DNA of 64,000 nucleotides. Origin: Daphnia pulex. Taxonomy: Eukaryota > Arthropoda > Branchiopoda > Diplostraca > Daphniidae. The position numbers and the translations under genes were made by a program. Within the stretch, counting starts at the first letter, position 1. Each line of letters starts with the position of its first letter. The notes under the pieces were generated by a model. The model ran no database searches and was not told the DNA's origin. It worked only from the letters and a program-made list of their open reading frames with translations. Below, piece after piece: positions 13,088 to 24,973 of this stretch. The DNA is taken from assembly GCF_021134715.1 (NCBI RefSeq), contig NC_060027.1, positions 3,038,001 to 3,102,000 of the forward strand, given 5' to 3'.

Positions 13088-16000
13088 CTAAACGACGGCA
13101 ATTTCCTCCTCGGTGGGTGGCAGTGTGTGAGCTGGAGAACTGGTTGAGCAATTGAAATCAACATAATTCTCATGGTGAGCTTCGAAATCTTCCAGAGAGC
13201 AGCGAAGTTGGTGAAACGTAGGCCGGTCATCAGGATTAGCGCTCCAACATTTCAACATTATTTGATAACTGTCAAATCAAAGTAGCTCAGTTTTTTAAAT
13301 CCTTTAATCAAATATTTAGAAAAGTATAATTACAGTTTCTCGGAAACGTTGTCAGGCCTCACTAGGCGGTTGCCAGAGAGCAGATACGTCATCAGTTGAG
13401 CATCAGACACATTGGCATAAGGGAATCCGCCTGCAGGAAAATATATTTTTTAAAAATAAATGTTTCCCGCCAGACGTTTTCTGTGTAAAGATTGTAAAAG
13501 TACCTAAAGTGCATATTTCCCAGAGGACGACGCCAAACGCCCAGACGTCGCTCTGCGACGAGTACAAATTATCCGTCATGGATTCGAGCGCCAGCCATCG
13601 AAGCGGAAGCATCCGCTTGCGCGTGTTGACGTAGACACCGTGGCGCGATAATCCAAAATCGGAAATTTTCAGCACCCGACCTTCGCTCACCAACAAATTA
13701 CGAGCCGCCAAATCTCTAAAATAAAATTATTTGACACAAAATTCAATTCTAATTTTCCATTTGATATCAAATATTAATATACCGATGAGTAATTCCCTTC
13801 AATTCCAAATGTTCCATGCCCCGTGCTATCTGTCGGGCGAAATCGTGCAACTCTTCCGTGTCTATTGTTCTGCTCGTCGGAAAGGCTTTCAAAAAACCGC
13901 GGTAGTAGTTGGGTATGACGTAGGAGGACGACGAGTGCGACGAACTGTGACAAAACCAAATGGCCCGTTTATAATTCAACGATGTTGTATACAAAATAAA
14001 ATATATTATGACGCTGTGTAGTTACCCGGTTGAATGGGAACTCATCGAAGAGAAAATGTGGTTCAAATGGTAGGACTTTGAACTGTCTGAAGTGCTGTGT
14101 GTCGTAGACTTTCTTGGCGGTAGCAAAGCAACAGATGAACCTGATCCGGCTAGACTTGCGGAGGCGGTATCCTGCTGATGCTGGACTTTACTATCGACTG
14201 ACCAAACTACAGATTGAGCATCCAAGAGTTAATACATATTCACGGAATTATAATAAAGCAAAATAACCTTTAGATTGATGATAAACCGTTCGCAAAGTCC
14301 TTAAATAATGCAGCAAATCACCGTAGGGGACGTATTCAAGGATCATCGAATACGGTTGAGTTAGCGTGACGCAAGCCAGCATCACAACAATGTTATCATG
14401 CCTACCGACGCGCTTCATCATGGCAATTTCGGCTAGGAAATCATCCCGTTCGTCTAAGCCTACTTTTTCTGTTAATATAAAGACAAGAAAATATTATAAG
14501 CTTATATAACATTGTGTAGCAGCTATGCCGAGACTTTTTATTTGTTTGACAGCCACGAGAGTGGGACCCGGTAGCCCGGATAGATTTTCCACCGTTGCTA
14601 AGTGAACCCGACCGAACGCGCCCTTGCCGATCTCCACGCCTAACTTTACTTGGCCAGGATCAATTTCGTAGTCGTCCGTGATTTTATTAGTCCCGAGTAA
14701 ATGATGGCGAGGTTCCTGTCGAGTGTTTGGGGGAAAATGATATCCATTAGACTACTGCTAAATACAATCTATCATATCGGGCTCAGCATTTCGACAGCTC
14801 ATGTTTTTTCCTCATTTTCCAGAGGACACAATGAGAAATTCACACAGGCTGCAGACTTACTTCCGACTCTCTATCGGCGTGCAGGACGTTCATCAAATGC
14901 TGGCAGGTACTGTTCGAGCCATTAGTTATCAAAGTCGTGCGTCTGCTATCCCTATACGAAATCGATCAAAATGACAGTTTCATCATTAAACAAAGTTCGC
15001 CCAACTTTTGTTAACACTCGGTTGTAGTACATTACGCAGTGAGTCTTTTAACGCTATAAAGCAGCCAAACACAGACGCTGTGTGTACATAAGAGAACGTA
15101 ACATACACCACCACCCATCACGAAGTTAGATAATAGCTCAACTACATTTGCCAGCGGAAACTCCATCAAAAGTTTGCAAGACGGACGTGCAATCAATCGC
15201 CAGTTTATGATGATACCCAGCAAAAGATATAAAGTTGAGACAGCCATTATTCATCAACTAGTTTACAACAATATCTACCCAGAAACTATTAATCCCACTA
15301 CTATCTACACACAATTCTTGAGGGAATGCTTCGTGATGGCGCTTTGGTTTGTAAGTTCTGCAGTAATATCGGTACTTTTTGGTATTGTTCTCTGCATTAC
15401 AGGCTAATAATACACATAAAGTCGTTAAGCTTTTCCTTTGCTTCCGCTAATGAACTATTGAATCGATGCGATTATTGACTAACAACGTAGAAATGGTTGC
15501 ATAAAAGAAGGTTGATTATTGATTAACGCTGGTATTTGCCTACACATTCGTTACATTATGTAACAGAACCTGTTATTGACAGTCGTTAAGTAAGCAAAGT
15601 TTCCTGCTTCTGGCAGAAATTCGATTGAAAGTTGATCGGCCATTTTCAAAGAAAACTTAAATATTTTTTAATTGCAATGAGAAACTACAGACGCCCATTG
15701 ATCCTGTGCAATCTATTGATTAATGAGCAAGTTTAGAATGTACACTGCATGTCCCCACTCATTAGCACTAATCGACGGACACAAATAGAAATGCATTAAC
15801 CATTAAACAAATCAAAACTATTCTATTAGCGCCTAGACAACTAGCTCGAATGCAAATTTTAATGTCGACGATTCAGTGTGTGCCACGGATCAATAATGCG
15901 TTCAACAAAGAAGATGTAAAAATTCGAAAATTAAACCTGTGAAAATTTTGCGGGGATCGCGAATAACGGGCGGGAGTATGGCTGCCAGTTGCAGCGGCGG

Positions 16001-18305
16001 CTGCCATCAGATGAAGCCGTCGAAGAAAGCGTTTCCAACTGAGAGCAATAACGAGGGCTGTGACGGCCAAGAAAACGGCACCGATGACGACAGCGCTCAC
16101 CATAGTTTCCTTTGAGTCAGAAAACAACAAAAAAAGTGAACTCCATCAGGAAAGAAATAAAATTGGGCGCAATTTGCGCAACAACTTTGACATCAAAGGA
16201 ATTCACTGAGCATCAACAATCGTCCCAATCACAGTTCAATAACAATTCTGGTAATATGTCGAGTCACTGGGTAAAACCCACATATAACAAGTATACGTAG
16301 TCATATAAAATCAAACCAAATGCATAGAGAATAAATATACCTTGTGCAAGTTTGGATTTTTATCCGACTTGGAATCTCCTGCGAATTGAATATGATTCAA
16401 ATTTAAAAGTTTAGAAATAGACACGGTAAAAAATAATTGAGCTTCATTATTATTTACTATTCAAGTAAACTTCGGCAGCGAGACCCTCGCAGTGGTGGGA
16501 ATCGTAAGCGACGACCCGCACTCGGTAATTGGAATGAATCTCCAAGTGATGGATCGTCTGCTGGAAAAGGTTCGGTCGTCCAGGATGCTCGACGTTGTGT
16601 CGGTATTCTCTGACCTTGCGATAGACAGGCCCAAGCCCCAGGACGTTGTCGGCCTTTTCCACTCGTGCCATCAAAGTGATATCGTCCTCCTCTTCCTCCT
16701 GCGTTGCGGCGGCCGAATACTTCCACGAGACCACATAGCTTCGCTCGTCATCCAGCGTCCCGGAAGACGTGGTGATCTCGTGCGTCGTCAAGTCTTCCGG
16801 TTTGGCTAGCCGCGGCCGCGAGCTGCAGCGACAAACTCCCTCGACGCAATCTATACTTTATTGAATCTATTTCGGTTATTTCCTGCCACGCGCGGATAAG
16901 CGAAATACAATAGATTTACTACTGTAGGAACGAATGAAAGGTACTGTATAACCTGGAACGGTAATGTTGACAATCTGTGGGCGAGCCGGAGGGATAATGG
17001 GCGACGCTTGAACCCTGACGGAATAGGAACACCCAAACTGGACGAGGTGATCATCCTTTTTCGTACCGCTTCCGATTTCCATGAATGGAAGTTCCTTTTT
17101 TTATTATTATTTCAAGCAGGCGACAGAAAAGAAATAAAAGAGTATATGTAAGTACATAGTAAAAACAAGGGGGTCAACACGGACCACGCCGGAATTAAAT
17201 GTAAAAAGAGCTTACGCTGTACTCTACGTGATGAAAGAAATCCGTAAAGTGCTCGGTACACAGTGACGTGTCTACGATTGAAGAATGAGTAGGTGGAATC
17301 GACGGTCTAACTTCGACGTTGTACCCCTCGGGAGGTTCTCCTGTACAAACATTTTGGCGGAACGAATAAAACACTAAACCAGATCGTTTCAAAAACAAAC
17401 GGGATTTTCCCAAAGATTTGAACACAAGATTTTATCACCAGTTGTGGGATGAAGCCAACGTATCACTAATTTGAGACGTTTGTTGGCTACAGGATCCGAT
17501 GGGAATGAATATTCCAAAGTTTCACTGACGGACAACTCTACGGAGACTGTCAAGTTGAGCGGGGAATTGACGGGTCCTAAAGTATTTAAAAGAATGTTCA
17601 AAAGAAACAGTTCGGGAGAAAGAGATATTGGCTACATTCCACAACATTTTTGTGATTCGAGATACCTAGAATGGTAGAGTGGTCCAAGTCTTTGAGTCCC
17701 CCCATTTCCTAAAGGCAAACAATAATACAATTTCTCAAAAGTAATCGAATTTGACCAAATTGAAAAGCAACAGAGTTTGTAAAAGACGCTTTTAGCCTTG
17801 ATCTCCTTAGCGGACAGCAGCTTGGATATACGTCAATGTTTGTCGTCAATGTTTGTCAAAGCCATCATCTTATCCATCTCCGGCTTACAACAAGCCCGCC
17901 TACCCCGAGCCGTTCTACCTCGGCCGGTAGGCCGTTATTTCTCGGCCGGTAGGCCGTTTATTCTCGGCCGGTAGGCCGTTCTACCTCGGCCGGTAGGCCG
18001 TTATTTCTCGGCCGGTAGGCCGTTATTTCTCGGCCGGTAGGCCGTCTACATTTACATACCGTAACATCAACACTGCAAGCCCTTATGGGTTTTAGAAAGT
18101 AAAGCGCAGTAGCGAATAAAAATATGGGAGTCCATCAGTCAATATACTTCAAAAATTAAATGTTTTAAAAAAATTCCAGGATAATCCGGAAACTCACGTG
18201 AAATCCCGTTGAATTAAGCGGCTCGGTGGTCACTAGAACTGGTAACGAACGCAGCTTTCCGATAATTAGTAACATGATTACAATCAAGAATTGCCAAAGA
18301 CCCAT
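13088..18305 (-). CDS. Receptor tyrosine kinase, Torso-like (FN3-type ectodomain, split kinase)
   Basis: Type I membrane receptor kinase. Sixteen exons on the minus strand, 5' to 3': 18305-18198, 17708-17666, 17576-17439, 17340-17216, 17094-16953, 16850-16458, 16378-16341, 16109-15937, 14942-14861, 14751-14535, 14468-14268, 14206-14026, 13944-13783, 13715-13504, 13431-13335, 13268-13088. All phases fit; total 831 codons (830 aa). In order: signal peptide ([16 protein letters not shown]), ectodomain with FN3-like segments and a CVEGVCRC cysteine patch, one TM (about aa 333-352), glycine loop GKGAFGRV (about 456), VAVK lysine (about 483), a Ser-rich kinase insert (about 554-613), HRDLAARN formed across an exon junction (about 668), DFG, and [12 protein letters not shown]3-like ectodomain plus split kinase fits Torso, the PTTH/Trunk receptor. 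Other PDGFR-like invertebrate receptors remain possible; the kinase assignment itself is firm. Confidence 0.85.
17919..18046. repeat. 22-bp minisatellite, six units
   Basis: Six copies of CTCGGCCGGTAGGCCGTT start at 17919, 17941, 17963, 17985, 18007 and 18029, exactly 22 bp apart. The 18-bp core is identical except that the last copy lacks the final T. The 4-bp linkers alternate between ATTT, TATT and CTAC. Each core can fold as a 5-bp stem (CGGCC/GGCCG) with a 4-nt loop. The array lies in the first coding intron of the receptor kinase and is far more GC-rich than its flanks. Confidence 0.95.
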
Positions 18306-18761
18306 ATCCGTGTTCTCATTGATCAATGTAGTAGTAGTGTAGTAGTAGTATTTGTTAGAGCGCGGAACTTTTTCAAAAAAAGATGTTGGCATGAAGTAGT
18401 GTAAAGTGTTACTGGAGAAGCGGAACTGCACACTGATGATTTTACTCCGACCACCCAGGAGAAGTCGAGGCCCTGGGACTTGCGCACATCATTTTCCCAA
18501 TGTTGACGAATAGGACACTGCTGGGAACGGTATAAAGATGGTACTGTAAGGGGGGAAATGATACTGTGTGTATTATTCGCTCTTGGATTCGGCAATTTTT
18601 ATGATCCGCAAAGGCCAACAGAAGGATCGATTTGATCCGATCGAAAGAGGAGAGCTGTTTATCGTGAGCGGTAACCAAAATAGCCAGTCCATACCAAGGT
18701 CAAGAGCTTGTTATTTTACCATTTTCCCAATGTTGTACGATAACGAACGAAGTACCAGAGT
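18306..18761. other. 5' flank of the receptor kinase gene
   Basis: The interval lies between the kinase start codon and repeat copy B. It should contain the 5' UTR and promoter (minus strand). No clear TATA box or further coding exon was seen. Confidence 0.35.
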
Positions 18762-20100
18762 GGTGCGGTCCCTCTTGAGTCACCAAATTTTCTAGCCGCA
18801 CTTTGCTTGAAGTGTTTAAAGTTCAAATATTTTTAAATTTGATTGTTTACCCACATACAAAGTTGTGAGGTGCAAACCCGGCCCTGATCTATAGTCATTC
18901 TATTTAATAAACCCTGACTGAGAAAAACCAAAACAGCGAAGAGAAAACCAAATTCCAGTCAACCCGCTGTCAAGAATAATCCTACTCCGTAATACGTATA
19001 ACGACTGATAACCAAAGCCACCAAATAACGAAATGGGAGAATAGAGACAGCACATTTATCCTACCTTTATGCCCGGAAAATACGGCTGGGCATCCACAAG
19101 TGTTCCATCCACAGAAAAGTTGAATGACGGAAAAAGGAGTTGTATACAACCACACTCAAAGGGTGATGTATACACGACACGATGAGAGAGGAGATTTAAG
19201 AAAGGGGAAGAAGAGTTCTGTAACTCGACCGGAATCGGTAGTTTCTCCAATTCTCCAATAAAACCGGATGCTGTGTATCTAAATGAAAAAATAAAAATGG
19301 GTCACGAAAAATTAGATTTACAGAAACAAAGTAAAGTAAAAGTAGAAAATGAGAAGCATTTAAATTTTTAATAAACAGGAGAATTCAAGGGTCCATGTTT
19401 AAGGTTGCTACACTGTATACTATTCAAGTCATGCATCATGTTTATCTATAGAAGATCACAGGAATAAAAGTAACGAAATTCATGACCCATGTGATGATGC
19501 TGGGATTGTTGGTGATGACAGGGTCAGGTGGTCAGTACCAGCACAAGGAAAACTTGAATATCTGTGGCTATTATGGCTGGATCATGTCTCAAATCTCCAC
19601 GAAGGAAAAGGTTACACAGTGCTGGAAGGAAACAAAAAACTGCCATGCAACAGGAAGCTTTATAAATGATACATGCTAGTCAGCTAAGAAGTAACATTTC
19701 ACAAACTTGAAACAGGTAGTCTTTTATTTTTAAAAGCTGCCATAATCATTAAATGTGTGTTCTTAGTTTTATTTACCTGACGAACAGCACGGAGTGGAGA
19801 GCATGGAGAGCCACGAATCACACGACGATCACATTTTTGTAATTTAATTTATTGCCATATTTTTCGTGCTAGCCACGTGTACGTTTCCAAAAAAAGTGTA
19901 CTTTCCTTTGTAATCTGAAACCTTTTCTCTTTTTGAAAACTTTTAAACAAAAGGAAAGCAGACGAACTAATCTTTTTGCTTAAAGTATCGATTGAAAAAT
20001 TTACAGACCCCCCCCCCCCCCTAAATCCAAACCACTCAAAAACAATCAAAGCGATTTCCTCAACTGCGCTCGACATCTGCTGAAGGGATCGAGATTATTT
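18762..20100. repeat. Dispersed 1.3-kb repeat, copy B
   Basis: This is the partner of the block at 7230-8487, same orientation and same order of landmarks. On the minus strand a 65-codon open stretch (19250-19056) ends in FSVDGTLVDAQPYFPG, just before a GT donor (AAG|GTAGGA near 19064) that copy A shares. A second shared donor is at 19776. The corresponding frame in copy A is interrupted. A poly-C run at about 20008-20020 replaces the shorter C-runs of copy A. It lies just upstream of the receptor kinase gene. Confidence 0.75.
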
Positions 20101-21547
20101 GCCTCAACAAATTAAACTGAGCCCCCTGCCACAGTCAAGATAAAAGTAAAAATTTGCACGAAAGCTCGCAGAATTAATTAGTTTTATTAGACAGCCAAGA
20201 AGGAAAAAACAAGAATTGTTTCAACATAAAAAGAAATATTTGCCATTGTTAGACGCAAGAAAGAAAATATTGATCAAAATCTGAATGAAATAATCTAAGC
20301 TTTTATCGATCGTAGTTTTAACTTTGTAGTTGATTCGGCGTCAGCCTTCAGATTTCAGAAGCAGAGTTTGCTTTGAAAAGGCAGTCCGTTGCCACTAAAT
20401 ATTTCACTTGCAAATTCAGAACTGGGACGTCCGAGAGTTAAACTACATTAGTAAATCTATCGCAAACATGCGAGACCGAACAGCGAACAGCAACAAATTG
20501 ATACCATTTCATTCTTTTTGTCTTCTGCTCTGACTGCAGGAAAGTTAAATACATAAACAAATAGACAATTGCAAAAAATTGGCTTAACTTTGTCGTTGAG
20601 TGCAGCTATTCATTTCCTGTTAAGGACCCGATTGATGTTCCCAATTCAAACGGTAACTAAGTGCACATACACGGTGGTTTAGCGGCAGTTGACCGGCATC
20701 TCTATCATAGTTGTTAATGAAGAGTTGTTACTGTTTTGGAATCACGCCATGCTGTTTTGACGGCCGGCAGCAGGCACTCTTCAATCAATTACTTTTAAGC
20801 TTATTTTGTTTCCCCCTTCATCACCAACTCTTCGCACGCCTGGTATCGCTAGATTTGCAGGCTCTACTCTTTTATGCTAGTGGTTCACTCTCCTCCTACA
20901 CCCGAATTGCATTTATTTTTGAAAAGAGAAAAAGGCGTAAACTTTGAAGAAAGGCTCTGGTATTGTGTCACGTAGTGTGGAGGAGGAAGCTTATAAATTC
21001 TTTATTTTCTTCTATAGAAGAAAGACTTTTGAGAGGAACTGTTTCAAAGTCTAGGACTTTGTTCTACTTCTCGGAAAATCCTAAAGTTTTTGCTTTGTAT
21101 TTGAGTCAACACGTCCCAGCTATTTTCTGTCAACACAGTAGCAAAAACCTCCGGGTGACACACTGACTTTTTCTTCTTATTCTAGAATCCGCAACTTTTT
21201 TATTTTAGAATTCTCTCCTTCAAAAAGAACAAAAGTTTATTCAACCCATTGATCATGTCTTGTCTTTCAAAATAAACGCGAGATACCCGACGTTCAGAGT
21301 CGAGATACTCGTTTGTTCGTTCTACAATAAATGGAAGAACAAATTGTTATTGTTTTTAAGAAAAACAAATAGTACAACGTGCAGTGGACGGAAATTTCGT
21401 TGCAATATTAGAACTTGTAAACGTGTGGGATTCCAAAAGGTGGAATGATAAAGGCAATGCTAGTCACGATAGTTGGTCACTTCACCAACACATTTTAAAA
21501 CATAAAAAAGGTCTTGAGAACTTGAAATTGTTGCACCATAATTTTGT
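20101..21547. other. Intergenic, no supported feature
   Basis: AT-rich interval between repeat copy B and the end of the Ly6 gene. Open frames of 60-78 codons (for example 20711-20947) show no domain, splice partner or composition bias. Confidence 0.4.
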
Positions 21548-23168
21548 TTAGAGCCGGTGGAATGTCATTGCACTGGAAATCAGTAATAACAGCGCCGACA
21601 TCTGGATGAGCTTAGTTGGGGTCAAGCCGGTGGAACTGTTGCACCCGTCACCCGTACAGGTGTACACGCATGAGCGGTACTCACGTTGGTCACCCGGTCT
21701 CCGGACGTAAGTACAATAGTTGTCCAGGAAACGTTCTGAACAGAAGCGCTTGGCTCCCAGGTTACCTTGATGACGACCAAAAGAAACGAATTAGACTCCA
21801 AACGTGATTGTTTAAAGGAGAGAAAAAGCAAGGGAACAAGCAAGTGTTAACACCACAACGCAGCCCAAATCCACATTCAAAAACAGTTCTCATTCCACAC
21901 AAAATTATAAAAAAGCGTTTAAATTTTGAATAAAAATCGATGATGAAAACAAGCCATGCCAATCTCACTCAACCACTACCTCATCGACCACACACACACA
22001 CAGACATTAATGGCAAGCTTGTTCTTTTAACACACACAAAATACCAGAAAAAATTCCAGTCGTTTTGACGCAATACTGAGCATCTGAGAGTGGACATTCC
22101 GTCACACTGACATCAGTGAATTTGGGGTCAAAAAACTCTCCGCAAGTGTACTCGTCCTCTGACGAACACTGGTAGCAATTGAGAGATTCAGCTATATATA
22201 ATGGAAAGATGAATGGTTAATATCTTCATTAATGGCACGGATCAGTTTTACTGTTGAACAAAATGGCTTGCACACTTTCTTATAGGGCGATTGGTTGGGT
22301 GCGAATCTTGTTGTTCCCTTACCTCAATGATTTACTACAAATACCTCCAAAAATGCCTGTCATCTTGACACAGTATCTAGGTTCTGATAATGTGTTACAT
22401 GGCAAAGAGCGTAGGAGATCTCTACTGGTCAGGTCTTCACTGCAGCGGATGTCTACTGCAGAGTCACACTGATAGCACGACAAGCTACTAGCTATAAATG
22501 TTATGCATCGCAAAACTGTTAGTTATATTCTGAGGAAAAGCATATAGTATAGTCCAGGTGCAGTGACAGATGTGAACAGATCAGATAGATTCTTTTCAAT
22601 TTGTCTTGTTGTCTGAACAATTGTTTTAACCAACAATAAGATTCGCAACACTTGCAAGCTTTACCACAAGAACAAAAATCTAATTGAGAGGTTATCCTCC
22701 ATTCTAATTTTTCTTGTAATGTTATGTATGTAAATGTAGAGAACTAATTCTGAAAAAAAACATTAAAGAAGGAATAGCATTCTGCTAAAGCTTTTAATGA
22801 GGGGGTGCAAAAAGTTTCTAGTAACAAGTATCTGGAAATGCATATTGTCTTCTGAGAAAAAGTGCTTTAATGAAGGTAAAAAAAGGTATTTTAAAATCTT
22901 AGTTTACCATACAGGAAAGGAAATTTGATAAACAACAAGGAAACAACAAGTTTGTCCTCGAAAGCTGTTTCCTCATTGTTGTGCATTGTGCAACATACCA
23001 CGATAGTTTTCACTGTATCCATAATAAAATTTGACTGTGTTCTAATATTATCTAATATGACTAGGAAACGAAAAATATGTCATGACGAAAATTTACATTA
23101 CCGAGAGAAATGAGACTCAGTTGTAGAATGATTGCAAATATGTAACCAGTTGAGGTAGTTAACTTCAT
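21548..23168 (-). CDS. Ly6/uPAR-domain GPI-anchored protein with alternative exons (quiver-like)
   Basis: Small secreted, GPI-anchored three-finger protein. Exon 1 (23168-23102) encodes the signal peptide MKLTTSTGYIFAIILQLSLI. It can join either exon 2a (22491-22345) or exon 2b (22191-22045), then exon 3 (21765-21548). Exons 2a and 2b are each 147 nt, share phase 1-1 boundaries and both encode the first half of a Ly6 domain (CYQC...YCVK.TGIF). Exon 3 encodes the second half, with RPGDQREYRSCVYTC and the terminal DGCN signature, then a hydrophobic tail fit for GPI attachment. Either splice choice gives 144 codons (143 aa). The 5' acceptor before the ATG implies an upstream noncoding exon. Arthropod quiver/sleepless-type proteins are the closest family I recognise; the partner channel or receptor is unknown. 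Confidence 0.88.
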
Positions 23169-23977
23169 TTTTGTCTGAAATATTTTGTCGTCGGTGGAAG
23201 AAGTAAGCAGTTCCTACATTCAAAAGAAAAAAAAATATGCTTGAGTCTAGTGTGAACCACTTTTACCATTAGCCAACGCCCCAATACACAACGAATATAT
23301 CGAAACATTATCTGATTTTCCCAGTAAACTTACACTGAACTGTGCTGATGCTGGTGAGAAAAGAAGTGACAAGGTTTCACAAAAATGCTCAAATATTCAT
23401 ATTTCCAATGGACACAAAGCTGTCTAGCCCAAACTTTTTTCCTCGTTTTGCCAACTGTCTCTCGTACACACAACGCATAAAAAAAGGGATGGGGTTTCCA
23501 TAGCAACTTCTAGTCACCTTAGCTTTCTAAAGACGCCATCTATCGCACAGGTGTAGACGTTGATCAGACGAATTTCTATGACGCTTGGGTTCCTACGATT
23601 TTTAACGTTTGATTGACAGCTTCATGATCGTATGACAAACGTTATCGAGTAAGATATAAATAATTTCCAATAAATAGTATGCAAGGTTGATTATTGTATT
23701 ATCGCCATGTATTGTTCAGATTAAACGGACGCCTCCATGGAGATGTTGTAAAGAGTACGACACGTAAAGGGAACGATTATGCCACAGTTTGTTTCACGAC
23801 ATTCATGTGGAATGATTTGTGTTGTAGCTAAGTAAAGGGAACCGGCAAAAAGGCGGATTACTAAGGTAAAAATTGAGGGTTAGCAAGGGGTAGGGTCCAG
23901 ATTTTAATTAACACATAATGCTGAAATTTAAAGAGGGCAAAAGAAAGCCACGGCGCCGTTTTCGATAGGTCTGCAAT
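23169..23977. other. 5' flank of the Ly6 gene and 3' flank of cyclophilin
   Basis: A splice acceptor (TTTCAG) immediately precedes the Ly6 start codon, so a noncoding first exon probably lies within 23230-23520. No other coding signal was found. The cyclophilin 3' UTR (minus strand) occupies the right end. Confidence 0.4.
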
Positions 23978-24351
23978 CTACAGCTGACCGCAATCGAGGA
24001 TCTTGACGGGCTTGACTGGTTTGCCGCTAGACGCGCCGCAAGCTTCAATCTAATGTAGAAAAAAGACCCAACTCAGTATGCAATTGTAAATTATCAAATC
24101 AATCTTTCATGTTACCTGTCTAAGAAGGTCCATGCCCTCGACGACTTGACCGAAAACGACGTGCTTTCCATCCAACCACGAGGTCTTGGCAGTGCAGAGG
24201 AAAAACTGACTGCCATTGGTGTTGGGTCCAGCATTGGCCATGGACAAGATGCCTGAAAACGAAACAGTTTAGCCTCATGGTCAAAAGAGTAATAAATTGT
24301 AATAATATGTTACCAGGTCCGGTGTGCTTCAGCTGGAAGTTCTCATCCTCA

Positions 24352-24386
<35 letters not shown>

Positions 24387-24973
24387 ATTGTGGTTGGTGA
24401 AATCTCCACCTTGGCACATGAATTGAGGGATGATACGATGGAAAGTGGATCCCTTGTAGGTCATTCCATTCTTTTCGCCGGTGCACAGAGCACGGAAATT
24501 CTCGGCTGTGCGGGGAACCACGTCAGCACGGAGCTGAAATGATAAAACAAACGATAAAAGATTAAAATTCAATGCACGGAATGACTCTGCATTATTTATA
24601 ACACATGACAACAGACGTAACAAGTACCAACTAACGTTGAACAACAGATTCTGACTGCCCTGCACGTGGCTCATATGCCGCCATATTGGACCACGCCAAA
24701 TGCGAGGGAGTCGAAAACGCCGGTAAGCACAAATACGAACTATTTATAAACTGTATGGGCTACGTTCCAACAAAGAATTAGACAAGATGAAATAGTTACC
24801 TCCATGACCAATCGGCCGATATTCTGGTTGTTGATGGCGACATCGAAGAAAACTTTTGGGTTGGCCATGATTTTTTCGGGTTTTTTGGCGAACAATCGAG
24901 AGGAGAAGACTGTAACACGCGCAGTAGTCAAGTGAGAGGACAAAATCGAAGAACGACTGAGGATAAGTGCCAT
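23978..24973 (-). CDS. Cyclophilin-type peptidyl-prolyl isomerase with dual start
   Basis: Cis-trans prolyl isomerase. Exons 24973-24800, 24533-24314, 24252-24116, 24049-23978. From the ATG at 24973 the product is 200 aa; from the in-frame ATG at 24868 (MANPKVFFD) it is 165 aa, the classical cyclophilin A length. The 35-residue extension lacks acids before its last few residues and is rich in Arg, Ser and Leu ([15 protein letters not shown]...FSSRLFAKK), typical of a mitochondrial presequence. Active-site residues are all visible: FHRIIPQF (Arg, Phe), SQFFLC (Gln, Phe), [10 protein letters not shown] (Trp, His). This fits a single gene giving mitochondrial and cytosolic forms, as in fly Cyp1, which also has an N-terminal extension. 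Both ATGs have a good context (CCATGG, TCATGG). Confidence 0.95.

Noticed and set aside
13731-14021. Plus-strand frames opposite the receptor kinase exons
   Set aside because: They are antisense shadows of conserved kinase exons and have no domain of their own.
24534-24674. In-frame read-through of cyclophilin intron 1 adding an alternative N-terminus
   Set aside because: The 46 extra codons have no targeting or domain features, and the acceptor before LRADVVPRT is strong. A chance open intron is simpler.
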